A stretch of DNA of 64,000 bases from Promethearchaeati archaeon. Its GTDB lineage: Archaea > Asgardarchaeota > Heimdallarchaeia > JABLTI01. The translations under genes and the position numbers were made by a program. The stretch lies in contig JABLTI010000003.1 in the NCBI GenBank assembly GCA_013166835.1, positions 1-64,000 of the forward strand. The letters are read 5' to 3'. The first letter of the stretch is position 1; each line of letters opens with the position of its first letter. The notes under the pieces were generated by a model, which saw nothing but the letters and a program-made list of their open reading frames with translations, had not been told where the DNA came from and did no database searches. Shown here piece after piece: positions 10,065 through 20,960 of the stretch.

Positions 10065-12533
10065 TTATCTTGTGGGTGTCTTCTTTTTTCGTCTAACAGC
10101 AATAACAATTATAACTATGAGTATAATGAGTAATAATCCACCACCAGCTCCGATAATTATGTAGAGCATCATTGGGGATAAAGCACTGTACTCAAAGTTA
10201 ATTGTCAATCCGTAGAGATGAGCACTTGTATCTTCGGGGCCAATTATTTCAGCTCGCCAGCGAAGGTCATCACCTTTGTTAATAAATACATGTGCAATAC
10301 CAGGGGTGACTGCTTCCCAATTTAGTCCACCATCAGCTGATAGGTAATAATCAATTTGTGTTCTTGGAGGTGTGAATTGATTTACTGTAAGTGTAGCACT
10401 GATTATTTTATTGCCATTAATAATATCAACCTCTGTTGACTCAGCAATAGAAACACCTGGGTGGAAAGTAGCTCCTGGACTCAAGAAATGACGTAAAATA
10501 ATCAAATTTGACATATTAGCAACGTAAGTAAAGTCACCGCTTGTGGTGATTTTCATAGCAGAAGTAGCATTAAGATAACGAGTAGCTGTTTCAGCAGTGA
10601 AATCAGTTTCATTAATCATTAAGACACCATCTGCACCACCAGCATTCAAAACGTATGGTCCAAAATTGCTGACTCCATATGAATCTGGGAAGTCACCATC
10701 AATCCATGCTGAATCGATGTAGACAATATTTGTAGGATCGGAGACATTGTATGGAACCAACCAGTCCGAGTCGGCCATGTATGCTAAATCTCCATCTACA
10801 CAGATATCTTCACCATAACTACTAAGTGAATGAACATCATGAACAACAGGGACAAATAAATCGGTTATATCTAGGATGATAAGATTATTACCAGAACCAC
10901 CGAAATTATTCGCAAGATAGAGTTTTCGTCCTTGTGCCCAAACAGCAGTAAGGTTTGTTGCACCAGGAACAGCATAATTGATAATTACAATTGGATTTAA
11001 GGGATTTGTGAAATTAGCTATGCCAAGATTTGTTCCCATTGTTGCAAACATAATATTTCCTTGGACGCAAATATCAATCATATCAAATGCTCCGGTCATT
11101 TCATCAAGAAGCAAAATGTCACTCGGGTTTGAAACATCTAGAACATAATTAGCTGTATCAGTTGTTACGTGTGCGATATTATTATCAACATCTACTCTTA
11201 ATGCTGGACCAGCAGGGAGGGCATAATTATCAAGTAGAATAGGATTTGCTGGATCTCTAACATCTAGAGTATAGAATCCATCGGGACCACCGGCAATGTA
11301 TGCGATTCTACCAACGACGCGAACATCCCAAACTTGGAATTGGTCGAATGGATTTGGAAAGACAGTTGTTGATATATCTGGAATTCCCCAATTGGGTGAG
11401 TAACGATAAGTGTAGATACCATCTTGATCAACTGCTACAATAATTCCTCCATATAGATCAACATCATAAAGATCAGTATGTGGACCTATAGCTGCAACAC
11501 CTAATGGATGTGTTGGGTCAGCAACATCAAGAACGGTTATAGAACTACCATCTGCAACAAGTAAAGTGTTGCCTTGTTTGACCAATCTTCTAGCATAACC
11601 GCCAGTATTGTAAGATCCAATAATTGTTGGATTTGTTGGATCAACAACATTGATAATTTGAATGCCAGCTTCTCCATCTGCAACGTAAGCAAACGCACCT
11701 TCAACTATAACATCTGTTGCATTGCCAGGAGTATCAACCCAGCCGTATTCTACTGGATTATATTTGTCCTGGAAATCCATTACATAGAAACCATCATCGC
11801 TAGCTGCAATATAACCTGTTGTTCCTTCTACATCTAAGCCTAATGCTTTGTCATTTGCCCAATCGCAGATAATATTTAATGGCGCGCCAGGATCATCTGC
11901 ATAAGCAACTCCAAGAGATTTTCCACTAGTCGAATTATATATTGTATAGTAATACAAATGACCATCAATATCAATATCTGTTACAGCACCATCAACATCG
12001 AACCAATCCAAAAAAATTCCCGCTCCATTTAAGGCAGTTGGGTCTTGAACATTATAAAAGTTAATAGTTTCATCACTTGTCCCGATTGCTAGATAGTCTC
12101 CATCAACTTCGCAAGTATAGGCAGTATCTATCGAATCCCTATAGCTTAGACGTTGGATATCAAAGGGATTGTTGATATCAAAAGCATGCAATGTATAAGA
12201 TGCACCTGTATCATAACAATTGACATAAGCTTTCCTCCCTTGAACAGCTAATCCATAAGCAGGAAATTCAGTTGGAAAGAAATCTAACAACTCCAAAGAA
12301 CTATTTCTTGGAGCAAGAACCGCACCAGTGCCCCAACCAAGAGCAGTTGTAGAACCACTTCTGTAGGTTACTGATGTGAAATCTTCAACATACGAATCAG
12401 CACCTTCGATTGTGAGATTATTTCCATAATCTCCATCTTTAGGCATTGACATTGCCGGTAAAACAAACATCGGCAATACAAGAGCTACTAAAAAGCTCAA
12501 AGTAATCAATTTTCTGAAAATATTATTCTTCAA
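10065..12533 (-). CDS. secreted, membrane-anchored LVIVD-repeat beta-propeller-like protein
   Basis: Many LVIVD-type units (GIQIINVVDPTNPTIIGSYNTGGYARRLVKQGNTLLVADG...); C-terminal TM then RRKKK. TTG at 12533 gives a clean signal peptide (LKNNIFRKLITLSFLVALVLPMFVLPAMS), so the ORF-track start at 12626 is probably too long. Confidence 0.85.
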   Translation of the reverse strand: MKNNIFRKLITLSFLVALVLPMFVLPAMSMPKDGDYGNNLTIEGADSYVEDFTSVTYRSGSTTALGWGTGAVLAPRNSSLELLDFFPTEFPAYGLAVQGRKAYVNCYDTGASYTLHAFDINNPFDIQRLSYRDSIDTAYTCEVDGDYLAIGTSDETINFYNVQDPTALNGAGIFLDWFDVDGAVTDIDIDGHLYYYTIYNSTSGKSLGVAYADDPGAPLNIICDWANDKALGLDVEGTTGYIAASDDGFYVMDFQDKYNPVEYGWVDTPGNATDVIVEGAFAYVADGEAGIQIINVVDPTNPTIIGSYNTGGYARRLVKQGNTLLVADGSSITVLDVADPTHPLGVAAIGPHTDLYDVDLYGGIIVAVDQDGIYTYRYSPNWGIPDISTTVFPNPFDQFQVWDVRVVGRIAYIAGGPDGFYTLDVRDPANPILLDNYALPAGPALRVDVDNNIAHVTTDTANYVLDVSNPSDILLLDEMTGAFDMIDICVQGNIMFATMGTNLGIANFTNPLNPIVIINYAVPGATNLTAVWAQGRKLYLANNFGGSGNNLIILDITDLFVPVVHDVHSLSSYGEDICVDGDLAYMADSDWLVPYNVSDPTNIVYIDSAWIDGDFPDSYGVSNFGPYVLNAGGADGVLMINETDFTAETATRYLNATSAMKITTSGDFTYVANMSNLIILRHFLSPGATFHPGVSIAESTEVDIINGNKIISATLTVNQFTPPRTQIDYYLSADGGLNWEAVTPGIAHVFINKGDDLRWRAEIIGPEDTSAHLYGLTINFEYSALSPMMLYIIIGAGGGLLLIILIVIIVIAVRRKKKTPTR

Positions 12534-12732
12534 AATAATAACCTTTGTTTTTTTTATAATAGTAAAATAGCTCACTATAAAATAAAAGACTATTGTAATT
12601 AATACAAAGCTTCTTTTCTCTCTCATCTGGTATTAATTAGACAATATGCCAATCATACCACAGTTTAATAATTTCTAGAGCAATAACAACATACAAAATA
12701 GTATAATTAAACTATACTCTGGTGTAATTCTC

Positions 12733-15700
12733 TTGGAAATTCTCCATTCTATTTGGGATACAAATAACTTTCATCTCTGGGCAGAGAATACTCATTTACT
12801 TGAGAGAAACATCCAAAGAGACAATCGAAACATCAACGTTCTTGAGAAAAAGCATCCTTATACTGTTAATTTTAGTAGATTGCTTGAATTACTAAAAATT
12901 ATGTCTTCAAATCTGGATGAGAGTTTAGCCTTTAGACCGAATTGGCTAGCTATGAATCTGCCTACAATAACTAATAATCCAGTTATTTCCGTCAATAAGA
13001 TTTCTGATGAACTAAAGAATGAGAAAGACTTGGAGTTTAATTATTGGCAAGTTAATACCTTGAATCTGGATTTGTATGACGCCTTAGATTTCTTGTTGTC
13101 CTTACCTGAAACACCTCCTAAAGGTGTTATCTTTAGTGATTCTCTGAAATTTTGGACTGAAGTTGCTAGATTTAGTTTGGAAATAATCTCAATTAATTCT
13201 TATTTTCCCGCTACAAAAGTGATCAACCAAGATTCCGAGAAAACTATTTTTGCAGGTATTTGGGAAGCGATTATACCTAACAGGATTCTTCAATCGTTTA
13301 ACTTACTAGTTAAATCCATGCCTTACTATTGTTTGTCTTTCTTCAATAAGAATTTGAGTTCACAAGAAATAGTTCTTACTTTCATAAATAAAACAATTGA
13401 TTCTTTTCTTCGGAAAAAACTCTCCATACATTTACCAAGGAAAAGAAATGAAGAATCCGAGAGGATTAATGAATTAATAGAGACTTGGTTCAAATCTCTC
13501 TTCAATCCCACTCAAATTGAACTTGAATGTTCTACCAAAGATTTTGCTTATTTTAATGGAATAATTCTTTCATGGCAAAAAAATATTTTTCGAGAAATCC
13601 CGGAAACATATTTTCGAACCTGCTTCAAGCTAGTTCCTCCAGATCCTGACAAAGGAGAAAGAACTTGGCGAGTGGAGTTCTATTTGCAGAATCAAGATGA
13701 TATTAGTATTATTATTCCAGCGGATGACGTTTGGAAAAGCAAAGCAGGGACAATTAGTTATTTACAAGAGAAATTTGAGGACCCACAAGAAAGATTACTG
13801 AAAGATCTAGCAGAAGCTTCAACAATTTTTCCTAAAATTAGTGAAAGTCTGGAGACAACTTTTCCAAGTAAAGTGCAACTAGATGATAGAGAAGCAATGG
13901 AATTTCTGGAAGTTTACTCTGTTCAATTAGAAGACAATGATTTCGGAGTTTTTCTGCCTTCATGGTGGAAGAATCCAAATAGCCGATTGGGTTTGACTTT
14001 AGATTTAGGAGAAGAGGATTCAACAGCTAATAAATCCTATAGTTTATTTACGTATAATTCTCTGATTGATTTTGAATGGCAATTCATCATTGATGATATG
14101 AAAATAACACTTGAGGAGTTTGAAAAACTATCAGAATTAAAGGTTCCATTTGTTCAACTTCGTGGAAAATGGCTGAAATTAGATCAAGAAGAACTAAATG
14201 AAGCTGTGGAATTCTTTAGAGAATATTACAATAATCTACGAATGAATGATATCCTTCAACTAGAGTTAGAAAATGAGGATTTTCCTGCAAGAAAGAAATT
14301 CGATTTGATAGTTAGGGGCGGTTTTAGTGATAGAATTCAAAGGGTTATAGAGAAAAGTAGAATTGAGAATCTTACTGCTCCTGAAAATTTTGTAGGGACA
14401 TTACGTTCATATCAGGAGAAGGGTTATTCTTGGCTTCGTTATTTGAAGCAATATGGTTTTGGGGCTTGTCTTGCTGATGATATGGGTTTAGGAAAAACCA
14501 TTCAAGTTATTGCTTATCTTCTTCAGGAAAAAAATGAAAATCCAACAAATGCTCCAACATTAATTATTTGTCCAACATCTATTCTAGGCAATTGGTTTAG
14601 AGAAATACAGCGTTTTGCTCCTATTCTAACAACACTAATTCACCATGGATCTAAACGCATTCTCGATGAGCGATTTGTTGAAAACGCTTCTAGTTATGAT
14701 TTAATTATAACAACTTATAACCTAGCACAAAGGGATTTTGATGTCCTTGATCAAATTAACTGGTCTACAATTGTTATAGATGAAGCTCAAAATATTAAGA
14801 ATCCTTCAACCAAACAATCTCGTAAAATTAAGAAACTAAACGGAGATTACCGAATAGCGTTAACTGGAACCCCAATTGAAAATCGTCTTACTGAATTATG
14901 GTCTATTCTTGATTTTCTTAATCCAGGATATCTTGGATCATTGAGGAAATTCAAAGAAACATATGTTACTCCTATTGAAACTAAGCAGAATTCCCAAAGT
15001 ATAAAACAACTTGCTAGATTAGTTCAACCATTCATACTTAGACGGTTGAAAACAGATCCTACTATCATTAAGGATCTTCCAGAAAAAACAGAGTTCAAAG
15101 TTTACTGCTCAATGACAGAAGAACAATGTGTTTTGTATGAAGCAGTAGTTAAAGATTTGATAAAGAGACTAAATGGAATACAAGGGATTTCAAGGAAAGG
15201 TTTGATTCTCGCAGCATTAACCAAACTAAAACAAATTTGTAATCATCCTGTCCAGTTCATGCATGAGTCTTCTTTGGATTTGAAGGATCGTTCTGGTAAA
15301 TTGGATCGATTAATTGAAATGCTAACGGAAATAATAGCAAATAACGAGAAAGCATTAATTTTCACTCAGTATGCAGAATTGGGTCAATTACTCAAAGATT
15401 ATTTACAGGTTGTTTTAGACCAAGATGTGTTGCTACTTTTTGGTGGGACACCTCAGAAAGAACGAGAAGAGTTAATTAAGAGATTTCAATGTACAGAAGA
15501 CAATTCTCCAAATATTTTCATACTCTCAATAAAAGCTGGAGGAGTAGGACTAAATCTAACAGCAGCAAACCATGTCTTTCATTTTGACCGTTGGTGGAAT
15601 CCTTCAGTAGAAAACCAAGCAACAGATAGAGCCTTTAGAATCGGACAGAAAAAGAATGTTTTCGTTCACAAATTCATCAGTGTTGGAACCTTAGAAGAGA

Positions 15701-15840
15701 ATATTGATCGATTAATCGAACAAAAGAAAGTACTTGCTGATAGTGTAATAGGAACTGGTGAATCTTGGTTGACAGAAATGTCAACAGAACAACTACGAGA
15801 AATTCTTAGTTTACGAAAATTAACTATGGGAGGGAATTGA
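12733..15840 (+). CDS. Snf2/SWI2-family DNA helicase/translocase
   Basis: 1035 aa; ADDMGLGKTIQVIAYL (Walker A), VIDEAQNIKN (DEAQ), LTGTPIENRL, SIKAGGVGLNLTAANHVFHFDRWWNPSVENQATDRAFRIGQ. Confidence 0.95.
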   Translation: MEILHSIWDTNNFHLWAENTHLLERNIQRDNRNINVLEKKHPYTVNFSRLLELLKIMSSNLDESLAFRPNWLAMNLPTITNNPVISVNKISDELKNEKDLEFNYWQVNTLNLDLYDALDFLLSLPETPPKGVIFSDSLKFWTEVARFSLEIISINSYFPATKVINQDSEKTIFAGIWEAIIPNRILQSFNLLVKSMPYYCLSFFNKNLSSQEIVLTFINKTIDSFLRKKLSIHLPRKRNEESERINELIETWFKSLFNPTQIELECSTKDFAYFNGIILSWQKNIFREIPETYFRTCFKLVPPDPDKGERTWRVEFYLQNQDDISIIIPADDVWKSKAGTISYLQEKFEDPQERLLKDLAEASTIFPKISESLETTFPSKVQLDDREAMEFLEVYSVQLEDNDFGVFLPSWWKNPNSRLGLTLDLGEEDSTANKSYSLFTYNSLIDFEWQFIIDDMKITLEEFEKLSELKVPFVQLRGKWLKLDQEELNEAVEFFREYYNNLRMNDILQLELENEDFPARKKFDLIVRGGFSDRIQRVIEKSRIENLTAPENFVGTLRSYQEKGYSWLRYLKQYGFGACLADDMGLGKTIQVIAYLLQEKNENPTNAPTLIICPTSILGNWFREIQRFAPILTTLIHHGSKRILDERFVENASSYDLIITTYNLAQRDFDVLDQINWSTIVIDEAQNIKNPSTKQSRKIKKLNGDYRIALTGTPIENRLTELWSILDFLNPGYLGSLRKFKETYVTPIETKQNSQSIKQLARLVQPFILRRLKTDPTIIKDLPEKTEFKVYCSMTEEQCVLYEAVVKDLIKRLNGIQGISRKGLILAALTKLKQICNHPVQFMHESSLDLKDRSGKLDRLIEMLTEIIANNEKALIFTQYAELGQLLKDYLQVVLDQDVLLLFGGTPQKEREELIKRFQCTEDNSPNIFILSIKAGGVGLNLTAANHVFHFDRWWNPSVENQATDRAFRIGQKKNVFVHKFISVGTLEENIDRLIEQKKVLADSVIGTGESWLTEMSTEQLREILSLRKLTMGGN

Positions 15841-15844
15841 ATAA

Positions 15845-16723
15845 TTGGCTACATTAGATACTAGATTAAAACATTTTCAGACGAAGTTAAGAAAAGTAAA
15901 GAATGGGATTCGTCCGAAAAATCTCGAAGGAAAATTCGGTAATAAATGGTGGTCTAAAAAATGGTTGGAATCACTGGAGTTTTTTGTTAACGATAAAAGA
16001 ATTGTCCAAGGTCGTTTTTATGCTCGAGAGGGTCAAATTAGGAGTTTAATTATAGATAAGGGTTGTATTCAAGCAAAAGTTCAAGGAACCAAAATCAAGC
16101 CTTATTCTGTAATAATAAAACTACAAGTTCTAACCGATGAAGAATGGCAAAATATACTCGAGCAAATGGCAAAAAATGCAATGCTTTTCTCGAAATTACT
16201 CATTGAAAAGTTTCCAGAAGATCTTGAGAAGATTTTTTCAAAGTTTAACTATCCTCTATTTCCTAGTAATAGTAATGATCTTCTAACTTCCTGTACTTGT
16301 GCTGATTGGGCAAATCCATGTAAACATACTGCTGCAGTATTTTACATTTTATCTGATTTCATTGAATATGATCCTTTTAAATTACTATTTATTCGTGGAA
16401 AGTCAAGAATTGAAATTAGAGAGATTCTAAGGCAGTATCAACGAATAATTGCAATACAAGAAAACAAGCCTAAAAGGAAAATTAAAAAAATCCCAAGATA
16501 CAACAATCAAGTTGAAAAGAGAATTAATTTAATATCCTTTTGGAAATCAAATGAAAAAGTAAAGTTAACTGATATAGTAAAAATTGCTAAACTAAAAAGA
16601 GAAACAAGTAATTTTGATGATTTCACAGAACCGAAACTTGTCGAATTACTAAATTTAAGCTATAAAAAGGCGAGTGAAATAGTTAATAATAAACTAACCA
16701 AATTATCTTATGAGAATGATTGA
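15845..16723 (+). CDS. SWIM zinc-finger protein
   Basis: CTCADWANPCKHTAAVFYIL = CxC...CxH SWIM motif; starts 4 nt after Snf2 stop with TTG. Confidence 0.9.
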   Translation: MATLDTRLKHFQTKLRKVKNGIRPKNLEGKFGNKWWSKKWLESLEFFVNDKRIVQGRFYAREGQIRSLIIDKGCIQAKVQGTKIKPYSVIIKLQVLTDEEWQNILEQMAKNAMLFSKLLIEKFPEDLEKIFSKFNYPLFPSNSNDLLTSCTCADWANPCKHTAAVFYILSDFIEYDPFKLLFIRGKSRIEIREILRQYQRIIAIQENKPKRKIKKIPRYNNQVEKRINLISFWKSNEKVKLTDIVKIAKLKRETSNFDDFTEPKLVELLNLSYKKASEIVNNKLTKLSYEND

Positions 16724-16745
16724 TTCATATGGTTGGATTAATTAA

Positions 16746-17645
16746 ATGAAATTTGGTATTAATTCTGAGATAGGGAAATTACATACGGTATTAATGCATA
16801 GACCTGGTGAAGAGATTAAGAAGATTACAGGTAGAACACTAGATTATTACAAGTTTAGAACTATCCCTGATTTACCTCGTCTTCAAGAAGAATTTGATGA
16901 CTTTTTGAAGATTCTTCATTATAATGGTGTTCATGTTATATTACTTACAGATTTGATTTCTGAAGTGAAATACCCAAACATGCTGTTTACTCGAGATATT
17001 GTGTCTGTTTGCAATCAAGGTTTAATTATTATGAATATGGCTGTTGAAGGAAGAGCTTTTGAGCCAATAATAGCTGAGGAAGCTCTGAAAAGGCACATAC
17101 CGGTTTTCATGAAAATTGCTGATCCAGGGAAACTTGAAGGAGGAGATGTTCTCTATTTGGATAAAAATACTATTGCCGTTGGTTATGGTCCAAGATCTAA
17201 TCATACTGGTATACAGCAGATAATACAAGGGTTTCAAGACAAAGCAATAGAAGAAATTGTTAGTATACCACTTGCAGATTATCGAGTACATTTAGATGGT
17301 GCGTTTATGATTGTTAATCATGATCTCTGTGTTATTCATGAACCATCTGTTAGCGCGAAAGAAACTTCGATAATAACAAAAGATGGTGTACGACGAACCT
17401 TTTTCATAAATTATCTAAGAGATAAGGGATATGACATCATATCAATCTCTCGTGAAGAAGCAACAGCATTTGGACCAAACATTTTTGCTATAGAATCCGG
17501 AAAAGTAATATCATATGAATGGAACGGGCGGATCATTCGTGAGCTCGAACAAAGAGGAGTAGAAGTTATTCCAATTAAAGGAACTGAGCTCGTCAAAGGA
17601 GGAGGAGGACCTCATTGCATGACTTGTCCCATTTTACGGGACTGA
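16746..17645 (+). CDS. arginine deiminase / dimethylargininase-type amidinotransferase-fold protein
   Basis: [50 protein letters not shown] (active-site Cys region). Confidence 0.85.
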   Translation: MKFGINSEIGKLHTVLMHRPGEEIKKITGRTLDYYKFRTIPDLPRLQEEFDDFLKILHYNGVHVILLTDLISEVKYPNMLFTRDIVSVCNQGLIIMNMAVEGRAFEPIIAEEALKRHIPVFMKIADPGKLEGGDVLYLDKNTIAVGYGPRSNHTGIQQIIQGFQDKAIEEIVSIPLADYRVHLDGAFMIVNHDLCVIHEPSVSAKETSIITKDGVRRTFFINYLRDKGYDIISISREEATAFGPNIFAIESGKVISYEWNGRIIRELEQRGVEVIPIKGTELVKGGGGPHCMTCPILRD

Positions 17646-17740
17646 GCTTTTGGGAAAAAATAATTTAACTAAATATCAGAAAAGTAATTTATTTATAATT
17701 ATATACCTAATCAACATAATTTCATCTTGGAGAAACTCAA

Positions 17741-18130
17741 ATGAGTAGAAATGAAAGATACTGTTCTTTTTGTGGGAGTATTATACTACTGGATTCAAAA
17801 TTCTACGGAGCATGTGGAGCTGCAGCAGAACCGAGTGAACAACAATATAGTCCAATCGTAAGTCAAACATATAGTCCTCCACCTAGATCATCACCAGAAA
17901 TAAAAGAAAGTGAAGCACTAGGATTGGTTTCTATCTATATTGGGATTATTGGTTGTTTTATTTTCCCAGTAATTGCAAATATTATTGCGGTAATTCTTGG
18001 ACATGTTTCATACAAACGAGGGAAAAATATCCATGCAAAAATAGGCTTAGCAATTTCTTATTCAGTTATTGGTTTTTGTGTTTTACTAGCAATAATTTTG
18101 ACTTTAGTGTTTACTCTTCCGTATATTTAA
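17741..18130 (+). CDS. small membrane protein with degenerate N-terminal zinc ribbon, DUF4190-like
   Basis: YCSFCGSIILLDSKFYGACG then two TM helices; GHVSYKRGK between TMs. Confidence 0.7.
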   Translation: MSRNERYCSFCGSIILLDSKFYGACGAAAEPSEQQYSPIVSQTYSPPPRSSPEIKESEALGLVSIYIGIIGCFIFPVIANIIAVILGHVSYKRGKNIHAKIGLAISYSVIGFCVLLAIILTLVFTLPYI

Positions 18131-19082
18131 CTTCAACACTTTTTTCCAATTTTTCTGTTTTTTTTGATTCCTTAGCACTTGCATATGAGAGAAGTAATAT
18201 CCCAATTGTAATTAAAACCAAAGCAACAGTTTTGGCTATAATTGTCCCAATGCTATCTGATTGCCACTCAGAGAAAATCACTAAACCACCAATAACCGGG
18301 ATAACTAAGCTTGCCATTGAAAACAAAGGTGAAACAATAACTGCTTTACTTTTCTGGTATCCCAATTGAAGAAAAACTGTAGACGCAATATTAAAACCTA
18401 AAAGCAAGGCAAAATAGATCCACCATTCCCACTGCTTCATCGCATCAACAAATGTTGCCCAAAAATTACTGGTGTCAAATCCACTTGTAACTGCTTTTGT
18501 GAAAATCACTCCTAAACCTGATGCTAAACCCGAAGCCAAACCATAGAGAGCACCAATAATTGAAATTTGTTTTATTAAAGAAAACAAAACCATTCCAATC
18601 ATAATTGCTGTAAATATAACAACGAAAACTATAGCTGGTATTTGTTTCAAAACATTATTCATATCAATTAAAGAATACGTCGTTTCGCTCTCTGTATTCA
18701 TTACTCCCAAAATAATTACTCCAGAAATGATTCCAAATATAGCAATAATTTCTGGCTTAGTAATTGGTTCTTTCAAGTAGAAATAGGAGAAAATAACTAG
18801 AACAACTAATCCTACACCTGCCATGGGAGTAACTAGTGATAGGGAACCAAATTCCACAGCAAATAAAAATAGGAACCATTGAACATTAACTAAAAGAAAG
18901 CCTAACATCCAAGTTTTACTTGTTAAAAAATTCTTAAGATTACGCCAAGTTGATTGTTCCTCTATTTTCGGTAATGTAGCAGCAGCTTTTTTCTCGAGAA
19001 CGAAACCAATGTTTAGCATAGAATAAGAGAGTATTGCAAAGATAATTGCCAATGCTGTTAGTACTGCAGACATTTCTGACAT
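18111..19082 (-). CDS. DMT/EamA-like transporter
   Basis: About 9-10 TM helices; ATG at 19082 (MSEMSAVLTALAII) preferred because the ORF-track start at 19169 overlaps the divergent gene. Confidence 0.75.
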   Translation of the reverse strand: MSEMSAVLTALAIIFAILSYSMLNIGFVLEKKAAATLPKIEEQSTWRNLKNFLTSKTWMLGFLLVNVQWFLFLFAVEFGSLSLVTPMAGVGLVVLVIFSYFYLKEPITKPEIIAIFGIISGVIILGVMNTESETTYSLIDMNNVLKQIPAIVFVVIFTAIMIGMVLFSLIKQISIIGALYGLASGLASGLGVIFTKAVTSGFDTSNFWATFVDAMKQWEWWIYFALLLGFNIASTVFLQLGYQKSKAVIVSPLFSMASLVIPVIGGLVIFSEWQSDSIGTIIAKTVALVLITIGILLLSYASAKESKKTEKLEKSVEVKYTEE

Positions 19083-19161
19083 AATCCTATGGAAACTGAA
19101 TTTTAATAAATACAGTATTTCATATAGAATTAATTTATTATTAATATTCTTGGTGAAATAA

Positions 19162-20184
19162 TTGAACAAAGCAAAAGTCTATTTCTATAATAACATTAAG
19201 GATTATAAAACAGGATTTAACAAATTCTTGAAGATTATATCGGATGAAATGAAACCTGAAGATAAAACAGCAATCAAAATTCATTTCGGTGCAAAAAATA
19301 ATGACACTCATGTTAATCCAAAATATTTGATTGACCTACCAAAATATATCAAAAATCCTGTTTTTATTGAAAGCAATTGCTTGTATCCAGGAAACCGGCA
19401 TAGGAGTGATTCACATATTAAATTGGCTCTTGAGCATGGATTCGATTTTCTTGAGATTGATATTCTTGATGGTGAATTAGGAAGAGACTATGATGAAATT
19501 GATATTAATACCAAAAATATAAAGAAAGCAAAAATAAGCTCTGGTTTAAAACAATATAATAATCTCATAGCAATTTCTCATTTTAAAGGAACTCCTGGTC
19601 ATGGGTTTGGTGGAGCTATAAAGAATCTGGCAATGGGTATAGCTTCTCGTGCAGGTAAAATGGACATGCATTCAGGATTGGCTCCAAAAGTCAATGATGA
19701 GAAATGTACTGCATGTGGTGATTGTGTAGAAAATTGTATAGCAGATGCAATTACTCTTAATGAATTTGCTTTCATTAATCAAGAGAAATGTATTGGGTGT
19801 GCATTTTGCATCTCAGTTTGTCCTGAAAGAGCAATAATGGCTCAATTTGGTAAACGAAGAGGCAAGGAATTTTTAGAGACTTTGATTGAGTATGCCTATG
19901 CGGTTACTAAAGGTAGAAACTGGTGGTACATCAATGCGATTAATAATATTACTGAGACATGTGATTGTATGCCATATAAACAAGTGCCTTTCATGGATGA
20001 TATTGGATTAGTCTATTCTAAAGATCTAATAGCAATAGATCAAGCTTCAATAGATCTAGTAGTTGAGAAGAACAATGGCGTAGACCCTTTCAAAAAGCCT
20101 GATGTTTCAACAAATTATGTTTTGAAATATGGAGAAAAATTAGGTCTTGGAACTACAGAATATGAGTTAATCAACATAGATTGA
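19162..20184 (+). CDS. DUF362 protein with 2x[4Fe-4S] ferredoxin domain
   Basis: KIHFGAKNNDTHV..., ISHFKGTPGHGFGGAIKNLAMG (DUF362), CTACGDCVENCIADAI and CIGCAFCISVCPERAI; TTG start. Confidence 0.9.
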   Translation: MNKAKVYFYNNIKDYKTGFNKFLKIISDEMKPEDKTAIKIHFGAKNNDTHVNPKYLIDLPKYIKNPVFIESNCLYPGNRHRSDSHIKLALEHGFDFLEIDILDGELGRDYDEIDINTKNIKKAKISSGLKQYNNLIAISHFKGTPGHGFGGAIKNLAMGIASRAGKMDMHSGLAPKVNDEKCTACGDCVENCIADAITLNEFAFINQEKCIGCAFCISVCPERAIMAQFGKRRGKEFLETLIEYAYAVTKGRNWWYINAINNITETCDCMPYKQVPFMDDIGLVYSKDLIAIDQASIDLVVEKNNGVDPFKKPDVSTNYVLKYGEKLGLGTTEYELINID

Positions 20185-20208
20185 TTCAGCCAAGTAAACT
20201 GGTGAAAG

Positions 20209-20226
20209 TCCCTATCTCCATAGGGA
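20209..20226. other. perfect inverted repeat TCCCTAT-ctcc-ATAGGGA
   Basis: 7-bp exact arms 25 nt after the DUF362 stop, upstream of the aldolase gene; terminator or leader element. Confidence 0.45.
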
Positions 20227-20295
20227 TCCTAATTTGTGTTCTCATTGTTAATAATCAAAGATTTATAAATTTCGTTTCTTATATTTCATATTAGT

Positions 20296-20949
20296 ATGAA
20301 AGAACTAATTAAGGACCTTAAGGAACAACTCTGCTGGGCTTCTCGAGAGATTTACCAACGTGGGTTAGTGAACATTGGTGAAGGAAATATTAGTATCAGG
20401 GTAAAAGGCAAAAATGAAATGATAATAACCCCTTCTCGAAATGATTATAGAATGCCTATGTCTGAAGATATGGTTCACATGACTTTGGCAGGAAAACTCG
20501 TTGAAGGAAACAATAAACCTTCTTCTGAATCTTATCTTCACAGAGTATTCTACAAAGCACGACCCAATGTTAATTGTATAATTCACACACACTCGCCATA
20601 TACTAGTTCCTTGTCTATTCAGCATAAAGGCATTCCAGTAATTTTTGAAGAAATGCTAATTTTCCTCGGAGGAAGTGTTCCTTGTGCTAAATATGCTATG
20701 GCGGGAACAGCGAATCTAGGAAAGAATGCAATACAATCTATGGGAAATCAAAATGTAGTAATCCTAGCAAATCATGGTTCTATTGTAGTTGGGAAAACAA
20801 TGGAGTACTGTGTCAATACTGCACAACTTGTAGAAAAAATGGCTAAAATATTTGTTCTCGCAAATTTCTCTCCAGATATCAAGAAAATTCCTGAAGAAAA
20901 GCAAGTAGATTTCAGATTGCAATTTGTAGAAGAATTTTCAACGGTTTAG
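20296..20949 (+). CDS. class II aldolase/adducin family protein (fuculose-phosphate aldolase-like)
   Basis: GNISIRVKGKNEMIITPS, CIIHTHSPYTSSLS (His metal ligands), NHGSIVVGKT. Confidence 0.9.
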   Translation: MKELIKDLKEQLCWASREIYQRGLVNIGEGNISIRVKGKNEMIITPSRNDYRMPMSEDMVHMTLAGKLVEGNNKPSSESYLHRVFYKARPNVNCIIHTHSPYTSSLSIQHKGIPVIFEEMLIFLGGSVPCAKYAMAGTANLGKNAIQSMGNQNVVILANHGSIVVGKTMEYCVNTAQLVEKMAKIFVLANFSPDIKKIPEEKQVDFRLQFVEEFSTV

Positions 20950-20960
20950 CCTGAAAGAAA

